Assembly: GCA_905221605.1 (NCBI GenBank)
Contig: CAJNDS010000535.1
Span: 787,977 to 851,976, forward strand
Reading direction: 5' to 3'
Length of the DNA: 64,000 bases
Source: Symbiodinium natans
Lineage: Eukaryota; Sar; Dinophyceae; Suessiales; Symbiodiniaceae
Part shown: positions 9,591 to 18,446 of the stretch, piece by piece
How the letters are laid out: the number at the start of each line of letters is the position of its first letter
Numbering within the stretch: position 1 is the stretch's first letter
The notes under the pieces: model-generated
What the model was told of the DNA's origin: nothing
Databases searched by the model: none
Seen by the model: only the letters and a program-made list of their open reading frames with translations
Program-made: the position numbers and the translations under genes

Positions 9591-9875
9591 CCAACGCTTC
9601 CGAATAGTTCCGAACGGTTCTGAAGGGTTCCGAACGGTTCCGAACGGTTCCGAACGGTTCCGAGCGGTTCCGAGCGGTTCCGAACGGTTCCGAACGGTTC
9701 CGAACGGTTCCACGGTTCCGAAACGGTTCGGTTCCGAACTTCCGATCGGTTCCGAACGGTTCCGAAGGGTTCCGAAGGGTTCCGAACGGTTCCGAACGGT
9801 TCCGAACGGTCCGAACGGTTCCGAACGGTTCTGAACGGTTGCGAACGATTGCGAACGATTCCGAACGGCCCACAC
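9591..9875 (-). repeat. 10-bp minisatellite, inverted arm
   Basis: Unit GGTTCCGAAC with variants (GGTTCCGAGC, GGTTCCGAAG), i.e. the reverse complement of the arm at 8855-9415. The two arms could pair into a long stem. Less regular than the forward arm. Confidence 0.95.
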
Positions 9876-9972
9876 CCCCCCACACCCCCCACACCCCCCC
9901 CCCCCCCCCCAACCCCCCCCCCCCACCCCCCCCCAACCCCCCCCCCACCCGCCCCCACCCTCCCCCACCCGA
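9876..9972 (+). repeat. Poly-C/CA block
   Basis: Runs of up to about 18 C with scattered A; G-quadruplex-capable on the minus strand. Confidence 0.9.
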
Positions 9973-10216
9973 ATATTTCTCTTCGACGCGCCCGAACGCA
10001 TCTTTCTAGGGATTTGAATTCCGAATATTCCTGTCCAATGTTTCTCTTCCATGCCTCCTCGCAGCTCATCTACCACAACATTTTTTGGGATTTGTTCTCC
10101 GAAAATTCCTGTCCAATGCCCGAATCTTTCTCCCAGATGCTTCCCCGGAATGCCGCTACCGGAAAATCGTTTTGCACCCTCAAGTCATTCAGTCTTAAGC
10201 ATTCCGGGGGCTCGGC
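9973..10216 (+). other. Duplicated flank of the minisatellite
   Basis: GGGATTTGAATTCCGAATATT and GGGATTTGTTCTCCGAAAATT, each followed by CCTGTCCAATG, form a local duplication of about 75 bases. TCTTAAGCATTCC at 10192 repeats the sequence at 8500. The + strand is open over 10051-10220 but in two frames, so no gene is called. Confidence 0.6.
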
Positions 10217-10704
10217 AAGGTTTAGGGTTTAGGGATTGGGGTTTAGGGTTTAGGGCTTTGGGTTTGGGATTTGGGGTTGAGGGTCTACGGTACAGGGTTT
10301 AGGGTTTAGGGTTTAGGGTTTGAGGTTTAGGGTTTTTGGCTTGGGGTTTAGGGTTTGGGTTTGAGGTCTAGTTTTCATGCTACATAGGGCACAGGTTTGT
10401 ATAGTTGTTTTGGTGTAGGGTTGTTTTCGTAGTTGTGGAAAATTGGCAGGTTTCAGACAGCTTGGGGGGATAGTTTTCCTGTCACCTGCAGGGTTTGGGT
10501 TGCAGCGGACATTTAGAGTTTAGGGTTTAGGGTTTAGGGTTTCGTGTTGCGGTTTTAGGTTTAGTTTTGGGTTTACAGTTTTGGGTTCAGGTACTTGGAG
10601 GGCTTGTGGGGTTTCAGGCGACTTGTCCTGTGTCAGGGCGTCTTTAGCTAGTGTTGCAAGAGTGGTGGGGAAGGTTTGCCCCATCGTCTTTGATTACTTT
10701 CCAG
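10217..10704 (+). other. Degenerate GGG-type repeats and spacer
   Basis: GGGTTTAGGG-derived sequence at 10217-10365 and 10510-10600 with unique spacers 10366-10500 and 10600-10700. It ends in a strong acceptor (TTGATTACTTTCCAG). No ORF of note. Confidence 0.7.
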
Positions 10705-10769
10705 TCGCGGCGAACAGCAATGTGGCGTGACGCATGTCCAGAAGAATCTTGCGGAGCCACCGACTCCTG
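10705..10769 (+). CDS. Exon, unknown product
   Basis: Between acceptor TTACTTTCCAG and donor GTATAG. The frame reads SRRTAMWRDACPEESCGATD and leaves two bases. The next repeat block is a perfect TTTAGGG array. Confidence 0.5.
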
Positions 10770-10977
10770 GTATAGGGTTTAGGGTTTAGGGTTTAGGGTT
10801 TAGGGTTGAGGGTAGAGGGTTGAGGGTTGAGGGTTTAGTGTCAGTGTAGGTGTTAGGAATCTGCAGAATCTTCATCCAGAAACCCTCAACCCCTCAAACT
10901 CTGAACGCTGAAGCAACACCCCAAACAGTATCAAGAACCCTGAGCCCGTAAAGCCTAAACCCCTAAACCCCTATGTT

Positions 10978-11045
10978 TGGGGTTTAGGGTTTAGGGTTTA
11001 GGGTTTAGGGTTTAGGGTTTAGGGTTTAGGGTTTAGGGTTTAGCC
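10978..11045 (+). repeat. TTTAGGG array
   Basis: About nine perfect units following CCCTAAA remnants, an intron-like reversed order. Confidence 0.95.
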
Positions 11046-11089
11046 TCAACCCCTACCCCTAAAACCCTAAACAAACTCCTTGAGGCGCC

Positions 11090-11773
11090 ATGGAGCCGCT
11101 CTTCAGCCGACGAGCTGTGGTGGAGCGTGCAGGAAAGGGTGCGGAGGTAACAAGAACGAGCAGTACTTGGTTGTGAGGGTTTGGGAGAGTTTTAGGGTTT
11201 TAGGGGTATTGGGGTCTTAGGGTGTTAGGGCTTCGCGGCTTTAGGGTTTTTTGGGTTTTTTGGGTTTTTAGGGGTTTGGGTTTTAGGGTTTTAGGGTTTT
11301 AGGGTTTTCGGGTTTTAGGGTTTTAGGGTTTTCGGGTTTTAGGGTCTTAGGGTCTCAGGGTCTTCGGGTCTTAGGGTTTTAGGGTTTTCGGGCTTTAGGG
11401 TGTAGAGCTTTAGGTGTTGAGGTTTTGGGGTTTTAGGGGGGCAGGGCCTTAGTTTTAGGGTCATAGGGTTTAGAGTTTTAGTAAGGGTTTGAGAGTGTTA
11501 GGGTTTAGGGTTCAGGTGTCTAGAGTGTAGGATTTAGGGTTTAGGGGTTAGATCCCTACCCCCCCCCCCCCGCCCACGAGCGAAAGATGCCAGGTTAGGG
11601 TCGGCGTTAAGAATCCCTAAACCCTAAACCCTAAACCCTAAACCCTAAACCCTAAACCCTAAACCCTAAACCCTAAACCCTAAACCCTAAACCCTACAGG
11701 TTTCGGGTTCAAGGGCCGCCCTGAAGACTTGCAGAAGCCAGGGGCTGGTTTGTGGCCTTGGGATGAATCCGTT
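11090..11773 (+). CDS. First exon plus second exon of a small gene
   Basis: Exon 1 (11090-11146) has an ATG start, MEPLFSRRAVVERAGKGAE, and donor GAG|GTAACA in phase 0. Exon 2 (11700-11773) follows acceptor CCCTACAG and is open in phase 0 (VSGSRAALKTCRSQGLVCG..); a second frame is also open (FGFKGRPEDLQKPGAGLW). The intron is mostly TTTTAGGG variants, then CCCTAAA: GGG first, CCC last. Confidence 0.45.
11195..11480 (+). repeat. TTTTAGGG octamer variant array
   Basis: Units GGGTTTTA and GGGTCTTA dominate here instead of the heptamer. Lies inside the intron of the gene starting at 11090. Confidence 0.9.
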
Positions 11774-11865
11774 GTTTAGGGTTTAGGGTTTAGGGTTTAG
11801 GGTTTAGGGTTTAGGGTTTAGGGTTTAGGGTTTAGGGTTTAGGGTTTAGGGTTTAGGGTTTAGGG
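11774..11865 (+). repeat. TTTAGGG array
   Basis: About 13 perfect units, followed by a degenerate G/T-rich tail to about 12080 with no gene. Confidence 0.95.
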
Positions 11866-12085
11866 GGGCTTATGAGGGTTTAGCGTTTAGGATTTCGGGC
11901 TTAGGATTTGGGGTCTTTAGGGTTTGGGGTTTACTTTGGGTTTGAGGTTTAGAGGTCGGAGTTTGGGTTTGTATGTTTGTTTAGTGATCAGGTTGGTTGA
12001 AGGTTTCGGTGGTTTAAGGTTCAGGTTTAGGTTCGTTCAAGGTTTAGGGCTTGGGTTGCGTTAGGGTCTAGAGCATAGGGTCTTT

Positions 12086-12365
12086 CAGCAGCTATTCACC
12101 TCAATCAGGACGCGACATTCACGGTGCGTCCTGGAGAGCCTCAAAACTCAACGTTAACCTTCCCCCAGCCCCGCACCCTATAAATTCCTCAATCCCGGTG
12201 AAGGCCACAAACCCCATAGGCCCTACATCCCATATAGACTCTACACCTTCACAAGCCTCTCTAGTGAAGCGCAGCCCAGAATCCCGCTAAGTGTCGCTGG
12301 ACAAGCTCAACCCTATAAACCCCAGACCTTGCAACACTTCAACAGCCCAAGCGGTAATAAAGCCC
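12086..12365 (+). repeat. Segmental duplication, copy 1
   Basis: Shares with 12495-12965 the sequences CCTGGAGAGCCT, AATCCCGGTGAAGGCCACAA, AAGTGTCGCTGGACAAGCTC and CCCCAGACCTTGCAACACTT in the same order. This copy lacks the element present in copy 2, so it serves as the empty-site reference. No long ORF. Confidence 0.85.
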
Positions 12366-12494
12366 TAAAGCCAAGGTCAGCCGTACACCCTAAAAACCCT
12401 AAGCCCTAAACCCTAAGCGCTAAACCCTAAACCTTAAACCCTAAACCCTAAACCCTAAACCCCAAACCCCAAACCCTAAACCCTAAACCCTAAA

Positions 12495-12965
12495 GTGCTT
12501 CCTGGAGAGCCTGTCAAAACTCAACGTTCACCTTCCCCCCGCCCTGCACCCGATGAATTCCATAATCCCGGTGAAGGCCACAAACCCCCTAAGCCCTATA
12601 TGAGGTTTGGGGTTTTAGGGTTTTAGGGTTTAGGGTTTAGGGCTAGGGTTTAGGGTTCATATTTCTTACTATTAAAAAGGAACCTTATATACACTCACCA
12701 AAAACAGAAATACACACTTTCACAAGCCTCTCGTTAGGATGCCCAGTAGTACCCTTATTCACTTTTTTGGGGGGGTTTAGGTTCCCTTATAAACCCCTTT
12801 AAGCAAAAAAGGGCACCCTTTTTAAGCCTTGGTTACTGGGCAGCCTAGCTCTTCAGCCAGTGAAACGCAGCCCCGAAGCCCGCTAAGTGTCGCTGGACAA
12901 GCTCAAGCCTATAAACCCCAGACCTTGCAACACTTTAACAGCCCCAGCGGTAATAAAGCTCTACA
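12495..12965 (+). repeat. Segmental duplication, copy 2 (with insertions)
   Basis: Matches copy 1 piece by piece but is interrupted by telomere-like sequence at about 12601-12660 and by a MITE-like element at 12731-12850. Confidence 0.85.
12731..12850 (+). mobile_element. MITE-like palindrome, family D copy 2, nested
   Basis: Terminal arms TTAGGATGCCCAGTAGTACC and GGTTACTGGGCAGCCTAG are inverted repeats. The body has TTCCCTTATAAACC and AAGGGCACCCTTTTTAAG as in copy 1. Copy 1 of the surrounding duplication is continuous here (GCCTCTCTAGTGAAGCGCAG), so this is an insertion. Confidence 0.7.
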
Positions 12966-13020
12966 CCCACCCTCAGCCCTAAACCCTAAATAACCCTAAA
13001 CCCTAAGCCCTAAGCGCTAA

Positions 13021-13094
13021 ACCCTAAACCCTAAACCCGAAACCCTAAACCCTAAACCCTAAACCCTAAACCCTAAACCCTAAACCCTAAACCC
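13021..13094 (-). repeat. CCCTAAA array
   Basis: About ten units immediately upstream of the first exon of the MGCC gene. Confidence 0.95.
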
Positions 13095-13146
13095 TTCTCT
13101 CCCTTTCCCCATCCCGCTGGCGACCTTTGCGGCGCCTGTCTCGGCA

Positions 13147-13738
13147 ATGGGCTGCTGCCAAGGCTCCAAGGCTTCCCCCGTGGAGGCTGCTGGTTGATTG
13201 TTGAGTCTATGTAGGGTTCAGGGTTTAGGGTTTAGGGTTTAGGGTTTAGGGTTTAGGGTTTAGGGTTTAGGGTTTAGGGTTTAGGGTTCAGGGTTTAGGG
13301 TTTAGGGTTTAGGGTTTAGGGTTTAGGGTTTAGGGTTTAGGGTTTAGGCCCCAGGGAGGAGACCTGGACTCCAGAGAGGTGGCGATCCTGGCAGAATCTC
13401 GTGGATGCAGAGGCTTCAGTAAACCCTAAACCCTAAACCCTAAACCCTAAACCCTAAACCCTAAACCCTAAACCCCAAACCCTAAACCCTAAACAAAAAA
13501 CAGGAAGAAGAGCAAAGGCCACACCCGAGTCTTGGGTCTTTGGCAGAGAATGGAGGCGATGCAGCGGGACGGCACATAAGCAGAGAGATCAGGTTTAGGG
13601 TTTAGGGTTTAGGGTTTAGGGTTTAGGGTTTAGGGTTTAGGGTTTAGGGTTTGGAGAATAATTTGCGGGGGCATCTGCGCGCTTAGCGTTTTGGGGCTTG
13701 AGGGTTCGGGGGTTGGAACTGGAGTATTTAATGTCTAG
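13147..13738 (+). CDS. Four-exon small gene, N-terminal MGCC lipidation signal
   Basis: Exons 13147-13192, 13348-13418, 13504-13592 and 13657-13738 join to 288 bases: 95 codons and a TAG. It begins MGCCQGSKASPVEAAG, a good candidate for N-myristoylation (Gly2) plus palmitoylation (Cys3, Cys4), so membrane attachment is inferred. Middle pieces read REETWTPERWRSWQNLVDAE and EEEQRPHPSLGSLAENGG; the tail is IICGGICALSVLGLEGSG... The three introns are nearly pure TTTAGGG, CCCTAAA and TTTAGGG arrays. The last exon runs into degenerate repeat, so the true C-terminus is less certain. Function unknown. Confidence 0.6.
13193..13347 (+). repeat. TTTAGGG array as intron 1
   Basis: After GTTGATTG, about 18 near-perfect units fill the intron. 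The proposed acceptor is the TTTAG of the last unit. Confidence 0.8.
13419..13503 (-). repeat. CCCTAAA array as intron 2
   Basis: Starts GTAAACCC and ends AAAAAACAG; the rest is CCCTAAA units. The same gene therefore has introns of both repeat orientations. Confidence 0.8.
13593..13656 (+). repeat. TTTAGGG array as intron 3
   Basis: Nine units; donor is GTTTAG of the first unit, proposed acceptor GTTTGGAG at the end. Confidence 0.75.
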
Positions 13739-13808
13739 GGTTTGGGGCTTGAGGGTTCGAAGGTTTAAGGTTTAAAAGCTTAGATTGGGGCGCTCGCAAG
13801 CCGCATCT

Positions 13809-13909
13809 ATGAGGACGACTAAGCCTAGGCCGACGGCGTCTGCAAAACCCATTACCTTCACCTCAATTCTTCAATGCAAAAAAACTGTCGGTTCCTGGGC
13901 ACTTCCCAG
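13809..13909 (+). CDS. ATG-started exon candidate
   Basis: MRTTKPRPTASAKPITFTSI.. runs 33 codons to a possible donor GTTGAT; a stop follows at 13923. It comes shortly after the MGCC gene ends. Moderate to low support. Confidence 0.3.
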
Positions 13910-13925
13910 GTTGATACAGGCATAG

Positions 13926-14339
13926 AAGCACCACGCAGTGGGATTGCGGGAGGTCCATATCATTGCTGACTCTAACCCCTAAACTTGAAACCTAAACCCT
14001 TAACGCTAATCTTTAAACTCTAAAGGCTCAAGTACCTCACACAACGACCCAGCTGGCCTGCCAGACTTCAGGAATCCTGCGTCCTAGGTCCTCAGGCAAA
14101 CCTTCGGGCGAAGCCCTTACAGCCCCCCAAAGCCTAAACCCTTGACTCCCAAACCTAGAGTACCCTAAGCACCGGGAATAATCGGTAGTGCCGTGAAATC
14201 GGTGGCAATCTGAACTCGCCTGACACCACGGCCTGTTCTCTGTCTTCGGGACCCAGAACCCTAAACCCCAGACCCGTACCCCCAAACCCCGAGCGTCCGA
14301 CCCAAGATGCTGCAAACCTACCGGAGCCAACCTCACAGG
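13926..14339. other. Ambiguous island
   Basis: The minus strand is open in two frames over 14037-14343 (for example LPEDLGRRIPEVWQASW) and the + strand also over 14050-14110. With no splice or phase support I cannot choose, so no gene is called. Confidence 0.4.
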
Positions 14340-14365
14340 GCAATAGTTAACGGTTCGGGTAGGTT

Positions 14366-14592
14366 TTTTGGGCGGGGGGGGGCGGGGGTGGGGTGGGGGT
14401 GGGGGGGGGTGTGGGTGGGGGTGGGGGGGGGTGGGGTGGGGGTGGGGGGGGTTGGGGGGGGGGGGGGGGGGGGGGCGGGGGGTGGGCGGGGGGGTGGGCG
14501 GGGGGGTGGGCGGGGGGGTGGGGGGGGGGTGGGAGGCGGGGGGGTGGGGGGGCGGTGGTGGGGGGTGGGGGGGGGGGGGGGGGGGGGGGGTG
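14366..14592 (+). repeat. G-rich low-complexity block
   Basis: About 225 bases of GGGGTGGGGG-type sequence with almost no A and only interspersed T and C. Dense G-tracts permit many G-quadruplexes. Predicted Gly-rich peptides here are artefacts. Confidence 0.95.
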
Positions 14593-14860
14593 GCAAAAAG
14601 TGTTTGGGTGTAGGGCTTAGGGTTTAGGAGGCGGGGGGGTCGCTTGCAGCCCCTGAAATTCTCTATGCAATAGGGAGGTCGCCAGCCTTAGCATAGGTAT
14701 AAGGAGGGGAAAAAGGGTTGAGGGTTTAGGGTTTAGGGTTTAGGGTCATCCTTCACAGCCTCTGCGCTGTAGCTAGGTCACGGGCAACTTCAGCTATATC
14801 ACAGCAGTTTAGAGAGGGTTTATCCAGAGCAAGGAACCCCTAAACCCCAAGCCCTAAGTC
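14593..14860 (+). other. Spacer with two weak exon candidates
   Basis: After acceptor CGCTTGCAG at 14649 a short frame reads PEILYAIGRSPALA. At 14748-14808 the minus strand reads CDIAEVARDLATAQRL. Neither has phase-linked neighbours. Confidence 0.25.
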
Positions 14861-15018
14861 CTAAACCCTAAACCCTAAACCCTAAACCCTAAACCCTAAA
14901 CCCTAAACCCTAAACCCTATACCCTACACCCTACACCCTAAACCCTAAACCCTAAACCCTAAACCCTAATAAACCCTAAACCCTAAACCCTAAACCCTAA
15001 ACCCTAAACCCTAAACCC
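14861..15018 (-). repeat. CCCTAAA array
   Basis: About 22 units with a few CCCTACA variants. Confidence 0.95.
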
Positions 15019-15022
15019 GAAG

Positions 15023-15108
15023 CAGCTGTTGCCAGGCCACTGGCGCCAAGCCGGTCAAAGCCTCCAAGAGCAAGGCTTCGGCTTGGCCGCAAACCTGAAC
15101 CCTAAACC
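15023..15108 (+). CDS. Exon resembling the MGCC gene start
   Basis: Reads SSCCQATGAKPVKASKSKAS.. then a stop. It resembles the MGCCQGSKASPV start at 13147, including the CCQ and Lys/Ser pattern, but here the Met-Gly is replaced by Ser-Ser. It may be a decayed duplicate of that first exon. TTTAGGG follows within 15 bases. Confidence 0.4.
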
Positions 15109-15414
15109 CTGAACCCGTTTAGGGTTTAGGGTTTAGGGTTTAGGGTTTAGGGTTTAGGGTTTAGGGTTTAGGGTTATAAACCCTAAACCCTACACCCTAA
15201 ACCCTAAACCCCAAACCCTGGGGGGACCCCAAACCCCTAAACCCTGAAGGGTATCGGGCTGAGGGTTGTCGGGGTTTAGGGTTTAGGGTGACCGGGTTTT
15301 AGGGTTTGGGGTCGGTTTAGGGTTTAGGATTACCGAGGTTTAGTGTTACCGGGGTTCAAGCTTCAGGGTCACCGGGGTTCAGGGTAAAGGCGTGAGGGGG
15401 ATTTGGGGTTCAGG

Positions 15415-15474
15415 GTTTAGGGTTTAGGGTTTAGGGTTTAGGGTTTAGGGTTTAGGGTTTAGGGTTTAGGGTGC
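15415..15474 (+). repeat. TTTAGGG array
   Basis: About eight units after degenerate GGG repeats at 15240-15410. The stretch 15175-15240 is the mirror CCCTAAA form. Confidence 0.95.
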
Positions 15475-15705
15475 ACCGCAGCTTGTGCGCGTCGAAGGGT
15501 AGAGAACTGTGGGTTGGTGTTCGGGATTTTGGGAGATCGGTACTTCTGGGCTTAGGAATTGAGGTTGCAAAACAGGGACTTTGGAATCTCGCAGTTCAGG
15601 ATTCGGGTCTAGGGTTTGGGGTTTAGCGTTTCCCTATACAGTACTAAACCCTAAACCCTAAACCCTAAACCCTGAACCCTGAATCCTAAACCCTAAACCC
15701 TGTAA

Positions 15706-15784
15706 ACCGGCACGCCGTCCAGGCTGCAGTTCCCAAGGACGTCATTGACAAGAAGGCGCGATGCCAAACATCTGATACGTTTCA
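15706..15784 (+). CDS. Exon, unknown product
   Basis: Reads NRHAVQAAVPKDVIDKKARC then QTSDTFQ. CCCTAAA lies upstream. The right boundary is unclear because CCCTAAA-like sequence follows directly; a GT lies inside at 15777. Confidence 0.35.
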
Positions 15785-15852
15785 GGGGCCCTAAACTGGC
15801 CCTAAACCCTAAACCCTAAACCCTAAACTGGCCCTAAACCCTACACCTTGCG

Positions 15853-15948
15853 GGAACATCCCCCCCCCCCCAATACGAACAGTCCTTAATATGCGAGATT
15901 AGAGTACTGCCAATTACAATCCCTATGAAGGACTGTTAGAACATCCCA
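15853..15948 (+). mobile_element. MITE-like palindrome, family A copy 1
   Basis: Outer arms GGGAACATCC / GAACATCCC, inner arms AACAGTCCTTA and AAGGACTGTTAG in inverted orientation. The centre resembles copies at 21099 and 34261 (ATTAGAGTAC, ACAATCCCTAT). Confidence 0.7.
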
Positions 15949-16171
15949 ACCCTACACGTTGAACAACCAATCCTAGCACCGCCCAGAAGGCTGGGCAGAA
16001 TGTGGTCGGGTCGGTGCCTTGCTTTCACCTTAGGGTTTAGGGTTTTAGGGTTTTAGGTTTATAGGGCTTAGGGTTTAGGGTGTGGGGTAATAGGTTGACT
16101 TGCGGCTTTCGGCAGGTTGGTCCAAACCCTACTAAGACTACTAAACCCTAAACCCCAAACCCGAGTATTAG

Positions 16172-16246
16172 ACGGGGCCGGGCACACATTTGCGGTCACG
16201 CCTTGTTTCCGACGCTGGCGAGAAAGAGAAAGAGGGCTCATCTTGG
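16172..16246 (+). CDS. Exon, basic product
   Basis: After acceptor GAGTATTAG the frame reads GAGHTFAVTPCFRRWRERER and ends before GTTTAG with one spare base. CCCTAAA left, variant TTTAGAGGG array right (16250-16325). Confidence 0.4.
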
Positions 16247-16249
16247 GTT

Positions 16250-16325
16250 TAGGGTCTAGAGGGTCTAGAGGGTTTAGAGGGTTTAGAGGGCTTTAGAGGG
16301 TTTAGAGGGTTTAGAGGGTTTAGAC
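16250..16325 (+). repeat. TTTAGAGGG variant array
   Basis: About eight copies of a 9-base variant of the telomere unit. Confidence 0.9.
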
Positions 16326-16493
16326 CCCTGTCCTCGAGCTTTGCATCCGCCCTGCTTTGTAGCGCAAGTTTAGGGGTGCAGGGATTCGTTTTGGTTGCGC
16401 ATTCTTTGTGGGCTGTCGGGCTTTAGGCCTTAGAGTCCCCAAACCCTGAAGAACTAGGTAAGACAGCACCTCACAAAAGTTAAATACACGCCC

Positions 16494-17118
16494 TCAATCC
16501 GTCTTTACAGCGTTAAGGCACTTGGATGTTTTCAGATCTGGCATGGCGTCTTGCAAAGACCGAAGGGCTGAGAAGGCACTAGCCGAAGAAGCAAGAGGGG
16601 GAAAAAGTCCTGGGCCCCTGGGGCATACAGGGATCCTGGGAGTTGGTTGGGCCTGATAAGGGGTGCGAAGTCCTAGAGATTGTTCAGTTTCCATATGCCT
16701 CAATACATCCCGCAAGGTCCCGAAACTCCGACCCTCAACCATGTCAGCCATGAAGGCGATCAAGGTTCATGGATTCGTGAAGTGTTTCCAACCTCGAGAT
16801 TGCTTTAGCGCTCTGTTCGGTTCCGGCACCATGGCCGGCGACTTGAAGCGCTACCTGGAAAGCGAGGGCTTCACCTTCGGGACAGGCGATGTCCTTTTTT
16901 GCGCGCGTCTCGTACAAGTTGACATCGCAACCTTCCACATGACTCATCGAGAAGTTGTCTCGAACGGCACTCACGTTCACTGCGGCTTTGCTTTCCGCGA
17001 GCAGGGCTTTGCTATCACTGCTTTCCACATCGGACTCCACCAAACTGTGAAGGGGCCTATCCTCAAAGAGGGCAGATTCTTCATCACCCCTTTATGGTGG
17101 CGGGCAGCGTGTAGTTAA
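16494..17118 (-). CDS. Telomere-free island with overlapping minus ORFs
   Basis: Minus ORF 17043-16744 starts ATG (MVESDVESSDSKALLAESKA..) and ends near the start of a second minus ORF, 16763-16494, in another frame (..VEGRSFGTLRDVLRHMETEQ..). One small indel would fuse them, so this may be a damaged intron-less copy. The + strand is also open for 151 codons (16663-17118, ..HGFVKCFQPRDCFSALFGS..), rich in Phe and His as expected of an antisense reading. I prefer the minus strand on composition. No family recognised. Confidence 0.35.
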
Positions 17119-17200
17119 CCTTGAACCTCTTTGGTTATCTATAATCCTACTACAAATTCAGGTTAACCCTTTTTGGGCTAGGGCATCCAGCCCCTAAGGG
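17105..17200 (+). mobile_element. MITE-like element, family K copy 1
   Basis: AGTTAACCTTGAACC.. CTTTGGTTAT then TACAAATTCAGGTTAACC and CATCCAGCCCCTAAGG. A second copy is at 19264-19372 with the same order. Confidence 0.55.
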
Positions 17201-17269
17201 ATTTAGGGCCCGAGGCCCCAAGCCCTTTAGCCTGAAAACCTAAAATTCGCGAATAAGCCCCTACCCTAA

Positions 17270-17705
17270 ACCCGAAACCCTAAACCCTAAACCCTAAACC
17301 CGAAACCCTAAACCCTAAACCCGAAACCCTAAACCCTAAAAACCCTTAAACCTAAACTTCGCGGATCGGGCTCTGGTGAGCTTTCCTGAGCCTTAAGCTA
17401 TGGCCCCCAAGCCGGGGCTTAAAACTAGGGCTTCTTTGCAGATAAAGGAGTCCCAACACAAAGGTCACCCTAAGAGCGACACTCAACCCTAAACCCTAAA
17501 CCCTAAACCCTAAACCCTAAACCCTATGTTAGACCAGCCCCACATGTGCTAACTCCGACTCCAAGCCCCGACAAGCCCTCCAAATCCCCGGATACCCCTA
17601 TCAGAGCCAGAGCAACTAACATGAACATCTGTGAACCTTAAATCCTAAACCCTAAACCCTAAACCCTATAAACCCTAAACCCAACTATAGGTTTAGGGTT
17701 TAGGG
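17270..17705. other. CCCTAAA arrays and spacers; weak minus ORF
   Basis: Arrays at 17270-17350, 17485-17527 and 17640-17690. The island at 17524-17628 reads on the minus strand MFMLVALALIGVSGDLEGL.., a signal-peptide-like start of 34 codons; without splice support it stays a note. Confidence 0.3.
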
Positions 17706-17718
17706 ATTAGGGTAACTG

Positions 17719-17813
17719 AAGCTCCAAGCACAGGTGGCGCAGGCAAAGACCACCCGCGCCCTCGCACTGCGGGAGTCCGACACCCCGGTGTTACTGAGCT
17801 TCTGGGATTTAGT
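17719..17813 (+). CDS. Exon, helical product
   Basis: Frame KLQAQVAQAKTTRALALRES.. then PVLLSFWDLVG, ending in a GTTTAG donor. Helical, charged composition. A second frame is open. TTTAGGG array at 17816-17860 follows. Confidence 0.35.
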
Positions 17814-17815
17814 GG

Positions 17816-18446
17816 GGTTTAGGGTTTAGGGTTTAGGGTTTAGGGTTTAGGGTTTAGGGTTTACAGGGCCGATAGGGACGAACAGTATAGGGTCCAGGGT
17901 CTGTGGGTTCAGGGTTGAAAAGGGTTTGAGGGTTCAAGGGTTAAAGTTTAAAGGCTTACTAGAGACTTAGGGAGCCTGGGTTTAGGGGGGTTTAGGGTTT
18001 ATAGGGTTTAGGGTCCTACAAACGTCTCGGAGCTTGCGGCTTTAGGGTTCTTGGATTGAACCCTTCAACCCCGGAAACCCCGCAAGCCACTTAACCCCAC
18101 ACACCCGGAACCCATACAAGAAGGACAAAATTCAACCCTAGACCCTAAAACCTTGTAAGCCTTAAAAAAACCATGAACCATGAACACCTTGTAAACCCGA
18201 CAAACCCAAGAATCCCCAAACCAAAAGCCTGGAAACAAAGTACTGGGATGGTTACTGAGCGCTCTGAATCCCCGCCCCCGACCCCGCCCCCCCCCCCCCC
18301 CCCCCCACAAAAAAAACAAATAATTGAGTTTAGGGTCTAGGGTTTTAGGGTCTAGGGTTTAAACCCCAAAGACAAGCCTCATGATGAGATCTTATATCCT
18401 GTGCACCAAATGAGCCCTAAAAGGAACCCTAACCCTAAGAGGGTTT
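17816..18446. other. Intron-like stretch
   Basis: TTTAGGG array, then degenerate repeats, a C-rich run at 18277-18306 and short CCCTAAA remnants. The minus ORF over 18065-18319 is translated repeat and is not called. Confidence 0.6.

Noticed and set aside
8395-10076. Long ORFs (245-493 codons) on both strands
   Set aside because: They are translations of the 10-base minisatellite, open in all frames by construction; only the non-repeat end at 8398-8667 is kept as a weak call.
14037-14343. Minus ORFs of 62 and 99 codons
   Set aside because: Two minus frames and the + strand are all open, with translated telomere remnants inside; no splice or phase support.
14307-14627. Gly-rich and Pro-rich ORFs of 75-106 codons
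   Set aside because: Direct translation of the G-rich low-complexity block on both strands.
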